Assembly: GCA_035457725.1 (NCBI GenBank)
Contig: DATIBC010000044.1
Span: forward strand, 62,001-126,000
Origin: DATFES01 sp035457725
Lineage (GTDB): Bacteria; Pseudomonadota; Alphaproteobacteria; CACIAM-22H2
Reading direction: 5' to 3'
DNA length: 64,000 nucleotides
The notes under the pieces are model-generated. The model was not told the DNA's origin. It did no database searches and saw nothing but the letters and a program-made list of their open reading frames with translations. This document shows, piece after piece, positions 28,021 through 36,203 of the stretch (position 1 is the first letter of the stretch; every line of letters starts with the position of its first letter). The position numbers were made by a program, and so were the translations under genes.

Positions 28021-28778
28021 CGGTCCCCATGTTCGACGCGATCGAGCAGCGCCGCGGCCGCGCGGCGCTCGGCGGCGCGCTTCGAGGCGCCCTCCCCGGT
28101 CGCTGGCGCGATGTCGGCCACCCGCACCTCGACAACGAAACGCGGTTGGTGAGCCGGCCCTTCTTCCGACAACGTGCGATACTTAGGCAACGGCTTGCCG
28201 CGGCCTTGCGCCCATTCCTGAAGCGCCGTCTTGGGGTCGCGCGGCGGCTGCGATGCCGCCTCAATCAGCTTCTGGAACTCGCGCCGGATGAACGCTGCGG
28301 CCGCCGGCAGCCCGCCGTCGCGATACAGCGCGGCGATCACCGCCTCCAGCGCATCCGCGAGAACGGCCGGATTCTCGCGGCCGCCGGACGCATCTTCGCT
28401 CTTGGACAGGCGGAGATGGCGACCAAGACTGATCGTCCGCGCCACGCGCGCCAGAGCATCGCGTTGAACCACCGCGGCGTGACGCTTGGCGATATCGCCT
28501 TCGCTTTCACCCGAAAACTGCTCCAGCAACATTTCAGCGACGACCAGCGCCAGCACTCGGTCGCCGAGGAATTCGAGGCGCTCAAACGAGCCGCCGGGCT
28601 GCGGGCGCGCACCGCCGATCGCGCTGGCGTGCGTCAACGCCGTCGTCAGCAAGCGGGCGTCCGCAAAGGCGTGACCGAGAACGGACTCGAGATCGGCGTG
28701 GGTGACCCGGTCGCCGCTCAACGCGCGGATCAGCGGACGCGCCCGAAGATCCGCTCGAAGCGGATCGACGTCGGCCAC
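28017..28778 (-). CDS. rnc: Ribonuclease III
   Basis: Double-strand-specific endoribonuclease of 253 residues that processes rRNA precursors and sRNA duplexes. The catalytic signature FERLEFLGDRVLALVV and DALEAVIAALYRDGG are present, and the last 75 residues form a double-stranded RNA-binding domain. The start is uncertain: GTG at 28778 lies 49 nt inside lepB and has no good ribosome site; CTG at 28733 overlaps the lepB stop, and TTG at 28721 lies 8 nt after it. Any of the three keeps the whole catalytic domain (DLESVLGHAF onwards). It is followed by era with a 4-nt overlap. Confidence 0.93.
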   Translation of the reverse strand: MADVDPLRADLRARPLIRALSGDRVTHADLESVLGHAFADARLLTTALTHASAIGGARPQPGGSFERLEFLGDRVLALVVAEMLLEQFSGESEGDIAKRHAAVVQRDALARVARTISLGRHLRLSKSEDASGGRENPAVLADALEAVIAALYRDGGLPAAAAFIRREFQKLIEAASQPPRDPKTALQEWAQGRGKPLPKYRTLSEEGPAHQPRFVVEVRVADIAPATGEGASKRAAERRAAAALLDRVEHGDR

Positions 28779-29482
28779 TTCCAGAATTCGAACCAGCGCG
28801 CCGAGCCGTCGGTTGAAAAGAAAATGATCTCCGCCCGCCCGACCAGGTTTTCCGCCGGCACGAAGCCGACATCGGCGCGACTGTCGAGGGAATTGTCGCG
28901 ATTGTCGCCCATGGCGAAATAGTGTCCCGCCGGCACCGCGAACACGTCGGTGTTGTCGGCCAGACCTGTATCCGAATACTCGATGATGCGATGCGCGCGG
29001 CTGCCAGGCAACGTCTCCAGAAACTGTCGGACGCGCGTCACCGCGCCGCTTTCGATCTCGATATAGTCCTCGATCCGCTCGCGCCGCACCGGTTGTCCGT
29101 TGATGTGCAACAGTCCGCCGCGCACTTGAATTCGATCGCCCGGAAGTCCGACGATGCGCTTGATGTAGTCGGTGCGGCGGTCGCGCGGCAATTTGAACAC
29201 CGCCACATCGCCGCGTTGTGGTTCGCCTGCCAGGATTCGCCCGGAGAACGGCCCCAGGCTGTAGGGAAACGAGTGCCGACTGTATCCGTACGAGTATTTG
29301 GACACGAACAGGTAGTCTCCGACGAGCAGCGTCGGCACCATCGAGCCCGACGGAATGTTGAACGGTTCGTATGCCAGGGTCCTGATGACCAGCGCCACGG
29401 CGACCGCGATCACGCCGGTCTTAACGAACTCGACAAACCCGCTCGAGGATTTCCGCGCCATCTTGGTCTTGGAGATGCTCAT
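28730..29482 (-). CDS. lepB: Signal peptidase I
   Basis: Membrane serine protease of 250 residues that removes signal peptides. One N-terminal transmembrane segment (about 18-36) is followed by the nucleophile Ser47 in NIPSGSMVPTLLVGD and the general-base Lys108 in DYIKRIVGLPGD, with the conserved GDNRDNSLDSR further on. A single anchor rather than two matches alphaproteobacterial enzymes. The 115-nt space before it, after acpS, contains a weak inverted repeat but no clear promoter; it is probably cotranscribed. Confidence 0.96.
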   Translation of the reverse strand: MSISKTKMARKSSSGFVEFVKTGVIAVAVALVIRTLAYEPFNIPSGSMVPTLLVGDYLFVSKYSYGYSRHSFPYSLGPFSGRILAGEPQRGDVAVFKLPRDRRTDYIKRIVGLPGDRIQVRGGLLHINGQPVRRERIEDYIEIESGAVTRVRQFLETLPGSRAHRIIEYSDTGLADNTDVFAVPAGHYFAMGDNRDNSLDSRADVGFVPAENLVGRAEIIFFSTDGSARWFEFWKWPTSIRFERIFGRVR

Positions 29483-29597
29483 CGATCCGACCCGGCCGAC
29501 TCGACCCGCTTTGATCGGGCGATCGTCACAGGGCGGCGATCAAGCCCTGCGGCGGCAAGCCTGTCAAGCACCGCACCAACGGCGAGAAACCGCATCC

Positions 29598-30002
29598 TCA
29601 CCGCTCCGTCGCCACCGCGGAGATGATTACGATTGCTTGGGCCAATGGCGGCTCGTCGGAGAGGGTCACGTCGATCTGTGCCCGCGTGCCCGGGGGCAAA
29701 AGCTGTTCAAGCCGCACCAACGCGCCGCCCGAGAGCTCCATCGTCGGGCGGCCGCCGGACAGATTGACCACCCCCATGTCGCGCCAATAGACCCCGGCGC
29801 GCAGGCCAGTGCCCAAGGCCTTGGCGCATGCCTCCTTGGCGGCGAAACGCCGGGCGTAACTTGCCGCAGGATTGGCGCGGCGTTCTGATTTTTGACGCTC
29901 GACTGGCGTAAAGACGCGCTCGAGAAAGCGCTCGCCGAAACGTTCCATCGTCCGCTCGATCCGGCGGATGTCGACGATATCGCTGCCGAGCCCGACGATC
30001 AT
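29598..30002 (-). CDS. acpS: Holo-[acyl-carrier-protein] synthase
   Basis: Transfers phosphopantetheine from CoA to acyl carrier protein. The 134-residue protein begins MIVGLGSDIVDIRRIE and has RRFAAKEACAKALGTG, with the metal-binding Asp and Glu of the family. The ATG at 30002 is chosen because it directly precedes this conserved N-terminus and overlaps the pdxJ stop by 4 nt; longer readings lack family sequence. The pdxJ–acpS–lepB order is characteristic of many alpha- and gammaproteobacteria. Confidence 0.95.
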   Translation of the reverse strand: MIVGLGSDIVDIRRIERTMERFGERFLERVFTPVERQKSERRANPAASYARRFAAKEACAKALGTGLRAGVYWRDMGVVNLSGGRPTMELSGGALVRLEQLLPPGTRAQIDVTLSDEPPLAQAIVIISAVATER

Positions 30003-30775
30003 GCCGAGCGTTCGCCCGCCGCGCTGGCGCGCGCCTTGTCCATCAATGCCCGCATCCGTTTGATCGCGCTGTCCAGTCCGCCGAAGATCGCCTCGCCGAC
30101 CAGGAAATGCCCGATATTGAGCTCGACGATCGTGGCGATGGCCGCGACCGGCGCGACGGTATCGAACGTCAAGCCATGGCCGGCGTGGCACTCGAGCGCG
30201 AGCTCCTCGGCGAGGGCTGCGGCGGCGGCCAGCCGTTCCAGCTCTTTCGCCACCCGCGGCCCCGACGGCGCATCGAGATAAGCCTCGCAATAGCTTCCGG
30301 TGTGCAATTCCACGACCGGCGCGCCAAGTCGCCGGGCCGCGTCGAGCGCGGCGCGATCGGGTTCGATGAAAAGCGAAACGCGGATGGCCGCGCTCGTCAG
30401 CGTATCAATGTACGGCTTCAAGTGGTCGAAATTGCGCACGACATCGAGACCGCCTTCGGTCGTCCGTTCCTCGCGCTTCTCCGGCACCAGGCAAGCCGCG
30501 TGCGGCCGATGGCGCAAGGCGATCTGGAGCATTTCCGGCGTCGCCGCCATTTCGAGATTGAGCGGCAGGTCGATCTCCCATGACAGCCGCTCGATGTCGC
30601 GATCGGAGATGTGGCGGCGGTCCTCGCGAAGATGGGCGGTGATACCGTCGGCCCCGGCTTGCGCCGCGAGCTTGGCCGCACGAACCGGGTCGGGGTGCGC
30701 GCCGCCGCGCGCGTTCCGGATCGTCGCAACGTGATCGATGTTGACGCCCAGACGCAGATGTCGCCGTGCTGCCAT
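29999..30775 (-). CDS. pdxJ: Pyridoxine 5'-phosphate synthase
   Basis: Condenses 1-deoxyxylulose 5-phosphate with aminoacetone phosphate to form pyridoxine phosphate. The 258-residue TIM-barrel protein has the N-terminal RLGVNIDHVATIRNARG, GITAHLREDRRHI, LVPEKREERTTEGGLDV and a C-terminal NIGHFLVGEAIFGGLD, all strongly conserved. The ATG at 30775 gives this canonical N-terminus. It lies 20 nt downstream of rsh and overlaps acpS. Cofactor supply for the two PLP dehydratases in the window is a chance neighbour relation rather than a regulatory one. Confidence 0.96.
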   Translation of the reverse strand: MAARRHLRLGVNIDHVATIRNARGGAHPDPVRAAKLAAQAGADGITAHLREDRRHISDRDIERLSWEIDLPLNLEMAATPEMLQIALRHRPHAACLVPEKREERTTEGGLDVVRNFDHLKPYIDTLTSAAIRVSLFIEPDRAALDAARRLGAPVVELHTGSYCEAYLDAPSGPRVAKELERLAAAAALAEELALECHAGHGLTFDTVAPVAAIATIVELNIGHFLVGEAIFGGLDSAIKRMRALMDKARASAAGERSA

Positions 30776-30795
30776 GTGCCGCTGTTCCTCGCTGA

Positions 30796-32943
30796 TCAGC
30801 CTCGTGCGCGCTCGACCGAGTTGATGGCCGGCGTGGCGCGTAGCGCGGCGATAATGTTCGTCAGGTGCTTGACGTCCCGCACCTCTATATCGATCAGCAT
30901 TTCCCAGAATTGCTGGGTGCGGTTGGTGACCTTCAGGTTCGTAATGTTGCCGTTGTTCTTGGCGATCACGGTCGACAGCGCGCCAAGGCTGCCCGGCTCG
31001 TTCGCGACGACGATCGCGACCCGGCCGATTCGCGACCCACCGTCGACCGCAGGCGCGTCCCAGGCGACGTCGAGCCAGCGCTCGGGCGTCTCGGCGAAGC
31101 TCTCCAGCGTGTCGCAATCGATGGTGTGGATCGTTACTCCCTTGCCCGTGGTGACGATGCCGACGATGCGATCGCCCGGCAACGGATGGCAGCACCCGGC
31201 GTAATGCACGGCCATGCCGGGAATCAGCCCCTTGATCGGTACCGGCTCGCTCTTTGCCGCCTTGGCCTTCGCCCGCCGCCTGCCGAGCGGCACCACGTTC
31301 GGCTGCTTGGCCGCGCGCGTGCCGGGAAACACCGCCTCCAGTACCTCGCGCTCGGTGCGCGTTCCCTCGCCCACCATGGCGCAAATGTCATCGACATCGT
31401 CGGCCTTGAAGATCTTCAGCACTCCCTCGAGCGCCTTTTCGGTGTAATCGTAGCCCTCGTGCTTGAAGGCCTTCTGCAGCATCGAGCGGCCGAGGGTCAC
31501 GAACTGCTCGCGCTGCTGGGTGCGAATGAAACGGCGAATCCGGGCCCGCGCCTTGCCGGTGACGACGAAGCGCTCCCACATCGGCGACGGCGTCTGCGCC
31601 TTCGAGGTCGCGATCTCGACCTGATCTCCGTTCTGGAGCTGCGTGCGCAACGGCATCATGCGGCCATTGATCTTCGCGCCCACGCAATGGTCGCCAACCT
31701 CGGAATGGACGGCATAAGCGAAATCGACCGGCGTGGCGCCGCGCGGCAACGCGATGACGTCGCCTTTGGGAGTGAAGCAGAACACCTGGTCCTGGAACAT
31801 CTCGAGCTTGGTGTGCTCGAGGAATTCCTCGGGATCGTGGGCGTGCTCGAGGATGTCGACCAGTTCGCGCAACCAGCGGTATTGCAAGCCATCGCGCTTG
31901 CCGTCGACGCCTTGTTTGTATTGCCAATGCGCGGCGACGCCGAATTCGGCGACCTCGTGCATGTCGCGCGTGCGGATCTGAATCTCAATGCGCTGCTGCT
32001 CGGGCCCGTAAACACCGGTGTGCAGCGAACGATAGCCGTTCGGTTTCGGCATCGAGATGTAATCTTTGAAGCGGCCCGGCACCACGGGGTAGCGGGAGTG
32101 AATCACCCCCAGCGCCTTGTAACATTCGTTTGGCTCGGCGACGACGACGCGGAAGGCCATGACGTCGGAAAGCTGCTCGAATCCGACGTTCTTGCGCTGC
32201 GTCTTGCGCCAGATCGAATACGGCGCCTTCTCGCGGCCGGAGACCCAGGCGTCGACTTGTTCCTCGGCCAGCACGCGCTTCAATTGATCGGTGATGCGGG
32301 TGACGACGTCGCCGCCCTTTTCGCGCAGAAACTTCAGGCGATTGACGATCGAAGCGCGAGCGTCGGGATTCAGCTGGGCAAAGGCGAGATCCTCGAGCTC
32401 CTCCTGAATCGCGTGCATACCGATTCGCTCGGCCAACGGCACGTAGATTTCCATAGTCTCGCGGGCGATGCGCTGTCGCTTTTCGACGTCCTCGATGTAA
32501 TGCAGGGTCCGCATGTTGTGGAGCCGGTCAGCGAGCTTGACCAGCAGGACGCGGATGTCCTCGGACATGGCGATGACCAGCTTGCGGAAGTTTTCCGCTT
32601 GCTTGGTCTTGTCGGACTGCAACTCGAGACGCGACAGCTTGGTAACGCCGTCGACCAACCGGGCGATCTCGGGACCGAAAAGCCGCTCGATTTCCTCGTG
32701 CGTGGCAAGCGTGTCTTCGACCGTATCGTGAAGCAGCGCCGTCACGATCGACGCTCCGTCAAGCTTGTACTGGGTGAGAATCCCCGCCACTTCCAGGGGG
32801 TGCGAGAAGTACGGATCGCCGGACGCGCGCTTTTGCGCCCCGTGCACCTTCATCGAAAATACGTAAGCCCGATTGAGCGCCTTCTCGTCGGCGTTGGGAT
32901 CGTAGGCCTTGACCCGCTCGACCAACTCGAACTGCCGGATCAT
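30796..32943 (-). CDS. rsh: Bifunctional (p)ppGpp synthetase/hydrolase (RelA/SpoT homologue)
   Basis: Makes and degrades the alarmone (p)ppGpp in the stringent response. In order along 715 residues: HD hydrolase domain with His48 and His72-Asp73 (YFSHPLEVAG, LLHDTVEDT), synthetase domain with GRFKDYISMPKPNGYRSLHT, TGS domain (FTPKGDVIALPRGATPVDFA) and C-terminal ACT domain. The RFKD form (R-x-K-D) of the synthetase loop is the version seen in bifunctional enzymes, and the intact HD motif agrees. It follows rpoZ by 79 nt, the classic rpoZ–spoT linkage. Confidence 0.96.
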   Translation of the reverse strand: MIRQFELVERVKAYDPNADEKALNRAYVFSMKVHGAQKRASGDPYFSHPLEVAGILTQYKLDGASIVTALLHDTVEDTLATHEEIERLFGPEIARLVDGVTKLSRLELQSDKTKQAENFRKLVIAMSEDIRVLLVKLADRLHNMRTLHYIEDVEKRQRIARETMEIYVPLAERIGMHAIQEELEDLAFAQLNPDARASIVNRLKFLREKGGDVVTRITDQLKRVLAEEQVDAWVSGREKAPYSIWRKTQRKNVGFEQLSDVMAFRVVVAEPNECYKALGVIHSRYPVVPGRFKDYISMPKPNGYRSLHTGVYGPEQQRIEIQIRTRDMHEVAEFGVAAHWQYKQGVDGKRDGLQYRWLRELVDILEHAHDPEEFLEHTKLEMFQDQVFCFTPKGDVIALPRGATPVDFAYAVHSEVGDHCVGAKINGRMMPLRTQLQNGDQVEIATSKAQTPSPMWERFVVTGKARARIRRFIRTQQREQFVTLGRSMLQKAFKHEGYDYTEKALEGVLKIFKADDVDDICAMVGEGTRTEREVLEAVFPGTRAAKQPNVVPLGRRRAKAKAAKSEPVPIKGLIPGMAVHYAGCCHPLPGDRIVGIVTTGKGVTIHTIDCDTLESFAETPERWLDVAWDAPAVDGGSRIGRVAIVVANEPGSLGALSTVIAKNNGNITNLKVTNRTQQFWEMLIDIEVRDVKHLTNIIAALRATPAINSVERARG

Positions 32944-33022
32944 CGCCGCACGGTCCCTCTTGTTGCCCGTTTCGACGACGCGCCGGGCCGGGCGCGTCGC
33001 TGGGCTTTATATGCGTTCCGGC

Positions 33023-33421
33023 TTATTCGCGGTCCGCGGCCGGCGTGGTCGGCTCCTCGCTCGCCTCGGCCTCCGGCTCGCCTTCCACGGAAATTTCGTC
33101 GTCGAACTCATCCGACTTCGTATCGTACGGCACGCCGGCGACGTTTTGTTCCGCAGCGAGGAGCTCCATCATGTCCTCCTCGGGTTCGTCGCGCTCGACC
33201 TGCTTCTGCAGCCCGCTGATCACCGACTGGCGCAAATTGTCAAAATCGACCGAACTCTCCGCGATCTCGCGCAAGGCGACCACTGGATTCTTGTCATTGT
33301 CCCGTTCGAGGGTGAGTTGGGAGCCAGCCGAAATCTCGCGCGCGCGTTGGGCGGCCAGCATCACGAGATCGAAGCGATTAGGAATCTTTAGCACGCAATC
33401 TTCGACGGTTACGCGAGCCAT
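33023..33421 (-). CDS. rpoZ: RNA polymerase omega subunit
   Basis: Small subunit of RNA polymerase, 132 residues, which helps assemble beta' and is a ppGpp-binding site in enterics. The start MARVTVEDC, the segment NRFDLVMLAAQRAREI and NPVVALREIA are diagnostic. Compared with E. coli (91 residues) it has a longer acidic Glu/Asp-rich tail, as is usual in alphaproteobacteria. The ATG at 33421 is chosen because it gives the conserved N-terminus. A probable promoter lies 35 nt upstream. Confidence 0.96.
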   Translation of the reverse strand: MARVTVEDCVLKIPNRFDLVMLAAQRAREISAGSQLTLERDNDKNPVVALREIAESSVDFDNLRQSVISGLQKQVERDEPEEDMMELLAAEQNVAGVPYDTKSDEFDDEISVEGEPEAEASEEPTTPAADRE

Positions 33422-33456
33422 GTCGATCGAACTCCAATTCGCTATGTAAACAAGCA

Positions 33457-33484
33457 ATATAAGATGCCATCCGACTCAAAGCAA
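33457..33484 (-). promoter_or_regulatory. Candidate promoter for rpoZ–rsh
   Basis: On the minus strand TTGCTT (33479-33484) and TTATAT (33457-33462) are 16 nt apart and lie about 35 nt before the rpoZ ATG. Both boxes match four of six consensus bases. It lies in the 80-nt space between folK and rpoZ, and would drive the housekeeping run toward parC. Confidence 0.4.
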
Positions 33485-33501
33485 GGATGTTGCGCGACGA
33501 T

Positions 33502-34011
33502 TCACCTTTCTTTTTCAACAGGTTCTTTGAGCATGTTGAGCTCCGCCGCCGGCAGGTCGGCCGCCAGCTCGGAGGCGGTTTTGCGCTGCACCGGGTGGCG
33601 CCATTGGGGGGCGATCTCGGCGATTGGCGTCAGCACGAAACGGCGCAAATGGGCGCGCGCATGCGGCAGCGTTGGTCCCGGCGGCCCGTTGCGGATCATT
33701 CCGTGGTAGTCGATCAGATCGAGATCGAGCGTCCGCGCGGCGTTCGGCACGGTCCGCACGCGGCCATATCTGCGTTCGAGCATGTGAAGCAACCGCAGCA
33801 AATCGTCGGCGGAACGCTCCGTCTCGACGACGGCGACGCCGTTTACATAATGCGGTTGATCGGCCGGCGGGTTGGGAGCCGACACATACCAGTGGGAGCG
33901 GCGCACGATCCGTACCGATTCACCCGCGAGGTCTACCAGTGCAGCCTCGAGCGTGGCGCGGGGCGGGCCCGCTTTGCTGGGCAAATTGGCGCCGAGGGCG
34001 ATAAGGATCAT
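33502..34011 (-). CDS. folK: 2-amino-4-hydroxy-6-hydroxymethyldihydropteridine pyrophosphokinase
   Basis: Folate-pathway kinase of 169 residues that pyrophosphorylates 6-hydroxymethyl-dihydropterin. Family motifs are MILIALGANLPS at the N-terminus, ERRYGRVRTVPNAARTLDLDL in the middle (in part RTLDLDLIDY, with the metal-binding aspartates) and LPHARAHLRRFVLTPIAEIAP. folB and folP are not adjacent. It is the first gene upstream of rpoZ on the minus strand and divergent from the NYN-domain gene across 131 nt. Confidence 0.95.
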   Translation of the reverse strand: MILIALGANLPSKAGPPRATLEAALVDLAGESVRIVRRSHWYVSAPNPPADQPHYVNGVAVVETERSADDLLRLLHMLERRYGRVRTVPNAARTLDLDLIDYHGMIRNGPPGPTLPHARAHLRRFVLTPIAEIAPQWRHPVQRKTASELAADLPAAELNMLKEPVEKER

Positions 34012-34095
34012 TTCTTCCCCGCCGCCGGCCCTCCGGAGAATCTTGCTTGTTCGCCGGCCATGGCCTCGTTAAGTATTCAGGTAATTGGCTAACGC

Positions 34096-34108
34096 CCGAC
34101 CTGGTCGG
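34096..34108. promoter_or_regulatory. Palindrome CCGACC-T-GGTCGG before the NYN gene
   Basis: Perfect 13-bp palindrome placed 35 nt before the ATG of the NYN gene; TTATGT just downstream (34115-34120) could be its -10 box, which would put the palindrome between the -35 and -10 positions. That is where a repressor would bind. A 6-bp-arm palindrome can arise by chance about once in the total intergenic DNA here, so it remains a candidate. Confidence 0.35.
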
Positions 34109-34142
34109 CGCACCTTATGTTCAAAGGTAAGGAGATACTGCA

Positions 34143-34736
34143 ATGACATTTTATCCGCAGGAGCGCCTTGGATTGTTCATCGACGGCGCAAATCTCTACT
34201 CCGCGGCGCGTACGCTTGGTTTTGAGATCGATTATCGACGGCTACTGACGTTGTTCTCGGGAAAGGGACGGTTGATCCGCGCTTTTTATTATACGGCGCT
34301 GATCGAGGACCAGGAGTATTCCCCGATCCGGCCGCTGATCGATTGGCTCGACTACAACGGCTACACAATGGTGACCAAGCCGATCAAGGAGTTCACCGAC
34401 GCGTACGGCAGACGGAAGATCAAGGGCAATATGGACATCGAACTCGCCATCGACATGCTGGAGATGGCGGACAAGCTCGATCATATCGTCTTGTTCTCGG
34501 GCGACGGCGATTTTCGGCGCCTGGTCGAAGCGGTTCAGCGCAAAGGCGTCCGTGTCAGCGTCGTGTCGACGATTCGCACTCAGCCGCCGATGGTGGCCGA
34601 CGAATTGCGCCGGCAGGCCGATACCTTCATCGAACTCCAGGAACTGATGGCGCATATCCAACGCAACGTCGAGCGGCGCGATATCGCAACGCCGGCCAAT
34701 CCCGATCGCGTATACCAAGAGCGCGAGTCCGCCTGA
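34143..34736 (+). CDS. NYN-domain protein (LabA/DUF88-like), probable RNase
   Basis: Protein of 197 residues with the PIN-like NYN nuclease fold. Acidic active-site residues are visible in GLFIDGANLYSAAR, GNMDIELAIDML and VLFSGDGDFRRLVEAVQ, the expected spacing for the LabA-like group. Members are predicted metal-dependent ribonucleases; only a few have been studied. An AAGGAG site lies 8 nt before the ATG. Its stop codon overlaps the CTG that probably starts the uracil-DNA glycosylase gene, so the two are made together. Conserved position near rpoZ, smpB and dapA suggests a core rather than accessory role. Confidence 0.88.
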   Translation: MTFYPQERLGLFIDGANLYSAARTLGFEIDYRRLLTLFSGKGRLIRAFYYTALIEDQEYSPIRPLIDWLDYNGYTMVTKPIKEFTDAYGRRKIKGNMDIELAIDMLEMADKLDHIVLFSGDGDFRRLVEAVQRKGVRVSVVSTIRTQPPMVADELRRQADTFIELQELMAHIQRNVERRDIATPANPDRVYQERESA

Positions 34737-35431
34737 GCGCGACTGTTTCTCCCGAGGCGCCTGGCCGGGATTGCCCGCGCTGCGCGCGGCTGGCTCGATT
34801 TCGCGGCGAAAATCGCGCGCGATTTCCCCTGTGGCACAACGCTCCTGTGCCAAGCTTCGGCGCGATCGATGCACGCCTACTGATAGTGGGCCTGGCGCCG
34901 GGGCTGCGCGGCGCAAATCGCTCGGGCCGGCCCTTCACGGGCGATTTCGCCGGCGATCTGCTGTTTCCAGCGCTGATCAGACATGGCTTCGCCGCGGGCG
35001 AATACGCCGCCGGGCGCGATGACGACGCTTGGACGGGCGACCACCTGACCTTGACGGCGGCGCGCATCACCAATGCGGTGCGCTGCGTGCCACCGCAAAA
35101 CAAGCCGCTGCCGGTCGAAGTGCGAACCTGCCGCCCCTTCCTCGTCGCCGAGATGGCGGCGATGCCGAACCTGCGGGTGATCCTGGCGCTCGGTCGCGTC
35201 GCCCACGATGCGGTGCTCGGAGCGCTCGACGTCCGCAAGCGAAAATATCCCTTCGTGCACGGCGCGCTGCATGAACTGACCTCCGCGCTGACGATGGCCG
35301 ACAGCTATCATTGCTCGCGCTACAACACCAATACCGGCGTCTTGACGCCGGCGATGTTCGAGATGGTGATCGCCCGTTTGGGCGAGGTTTGCCTTGCGCC
35401 GAAAAAGCGCGAGAAAGACGCCAGGATGTGA
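34733..35431 (+). CDS. Type V uracil-DNA glycosylase (UdgB-like) with apparent CTG start
   Basis: Base-excision repair enzyme of about 232 residues with an iron–sulfur cluster. The type V signature GLAPGLRGANRSGRPFTGD (about 53-71) and the C-terminal YHCSRYNTNTG are present. Four cysteines suited to a 4Fe-4S cluster are Cys14 and Cys17 (DCPRC), Cys118 and Cys133. No ATG, GTG or TTG exists in frame between position 34343 and the first cysteine pair; the CTG at 34733 overlaps the NYN stop (CTGA). A later GTG would remove Cys14 and Cys17. Family assignment is firm; the start is inferred. The SDR gene follows after 10 nt. Confidence 0.85.
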   Translation: MSATVSPEAPGRDCPRCARLARFRGENRARFPLWHNAPVPSFGAIDARLLIVGLAPGLRGANRSGRPFTGDFAGDLLFPALIRHGFAAGEYAAGRDDDAWTGDHLTLTAARITNAVRCVPPQNKPLPVEVRTCRPFLVAEMAAMPNLRVILALGRVAHDAVLGALDVRKRKYPFVHGALHELTSALTMADSYHCSRYNTNTGVLTPAMFEMVIARLGEVCLAPKKREKDARM

Positions 35432-35441
35432 GTGGGCGGCA

Positions 35442-36188
35442 TTGAGCAAGGTCGTGTTGATTACTGGCGGAAGCCGCGGCATCGGCCGGGCGACGGCCGT
35501 TCTTGCCGGCTCGCGCGGTTGGACCGTCGCGGTAAATTTCACCGCCAATGCCGAAGCCGCGGCGGATGCCGTCGCCGAGATAGAAAGCGCCGGCGGGCGC
35601 GCCATCGCCATCCGCGCCGATGTTTCGCGCGAGGACGACGTGGTCGCGATGTTCGAATCGATCGACCGCTCGTTCGGCGCGCTCGACGGCTTGGTCAACA
35701 ACGCCGGCATCGTCGCGCCGGCCCTGCCGCTCGCCGAAATGAGCGCCGAACGCCTGATGCGGGTATTCGCGGTCAATATCTATGGCGCCTATCTATGCGC
35801 GCGCGAGGCCGCTCGGCGAATGTCGACTGGAAGCGGCGGCCATGGCGGCGCGATCGTGAACGTCTCGTCCGCCGCAGCGCGCCTCGGCTCGCCCAACGAG
35901 TACGTAGACTATGCCGGCTCCAAGGGCGCCATCGATACGATGACCATCGGACTGTCCAAGGAACTCGCTCCGCACGGAATCCGCGTCAACGCGGTCCGCC
36001 CTGGCCTGATCGATACCGACATTCATGCCAGCGGCGGGCGGCCCGACCGTGCGGCGGTACTAGGCGCGACGACGCCGCTCGGCCGGGCCGGCGCCGCCGC
36101 GGAGGTCGCCGAGGCGATCGTCTGGCTGCTGAGCGACGCCGCGTCCTATGTCAACGGCGCGCTCGTCGACGTCGCCGGCGGGCGCTGA
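35442..36188 (+). CDS. Short-chain dehydrogenase/reductase
   Basis: NAD(P)-dependent oxidoreductase of 248 residues. It has the cofactor loop TGGSRGIGRATAV, the NNAG motif, catalytic Ser in IVNVSSAAARLG and Tyr/Lys in YVDYAGSKGAIDT. The Arg after TGGS and the Asn further on leave NADP(H) as likely. The TTG at 35442, 10 nt after the glycosylase stop, gives the standard N-terminus LSKVVLITGG; an ATG at 35394 would overlap the upstream gene by 38 nt. The substrate is not evident, and its link to the repair gene is positional. It converges on smpB with a 15-nt gap. Confidence 0.88.
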   Translation: MSKVVLITGGSRGIGRATAVLAGSRGWTVAVNFTANAEAAADAVAEIESAGGRAIAIRADVSREDDVVAMFESIDRSFGALDGLVNNAGIVAPALPLAEMSAERLMRVFAVNIYGAYLCAREAARRMSTGSGGHGGAIVNVSSAAARLGSPNEYVDYAGSKGAIDTMTIGLSKELAPHGIRVNAVRPGLIDTDIHASGGRPDRAAVLGATTPLGRAGAAAEVAEAIVWLLSDAASYVNGALVDVAGGR

Positions 36189-36203
36189 CTTCGGTTAGGC
36201 GAA

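Noticed and set aside
29511..29543. TTGATCG-N19-CGATCAA repeat between acpS and lepB
   Set aside because: Seven-nt arms at this distance occur by chance and there is no promoter or T-run.
30865..33219. A 784-codon open frame on the plus strand opposite rsh
   Set aside because: It mirrors the conserved rsh gene and its product is Leu/Asp/Arg-rich without family motifs; long antisense frames are common in GC-rich codon usage.
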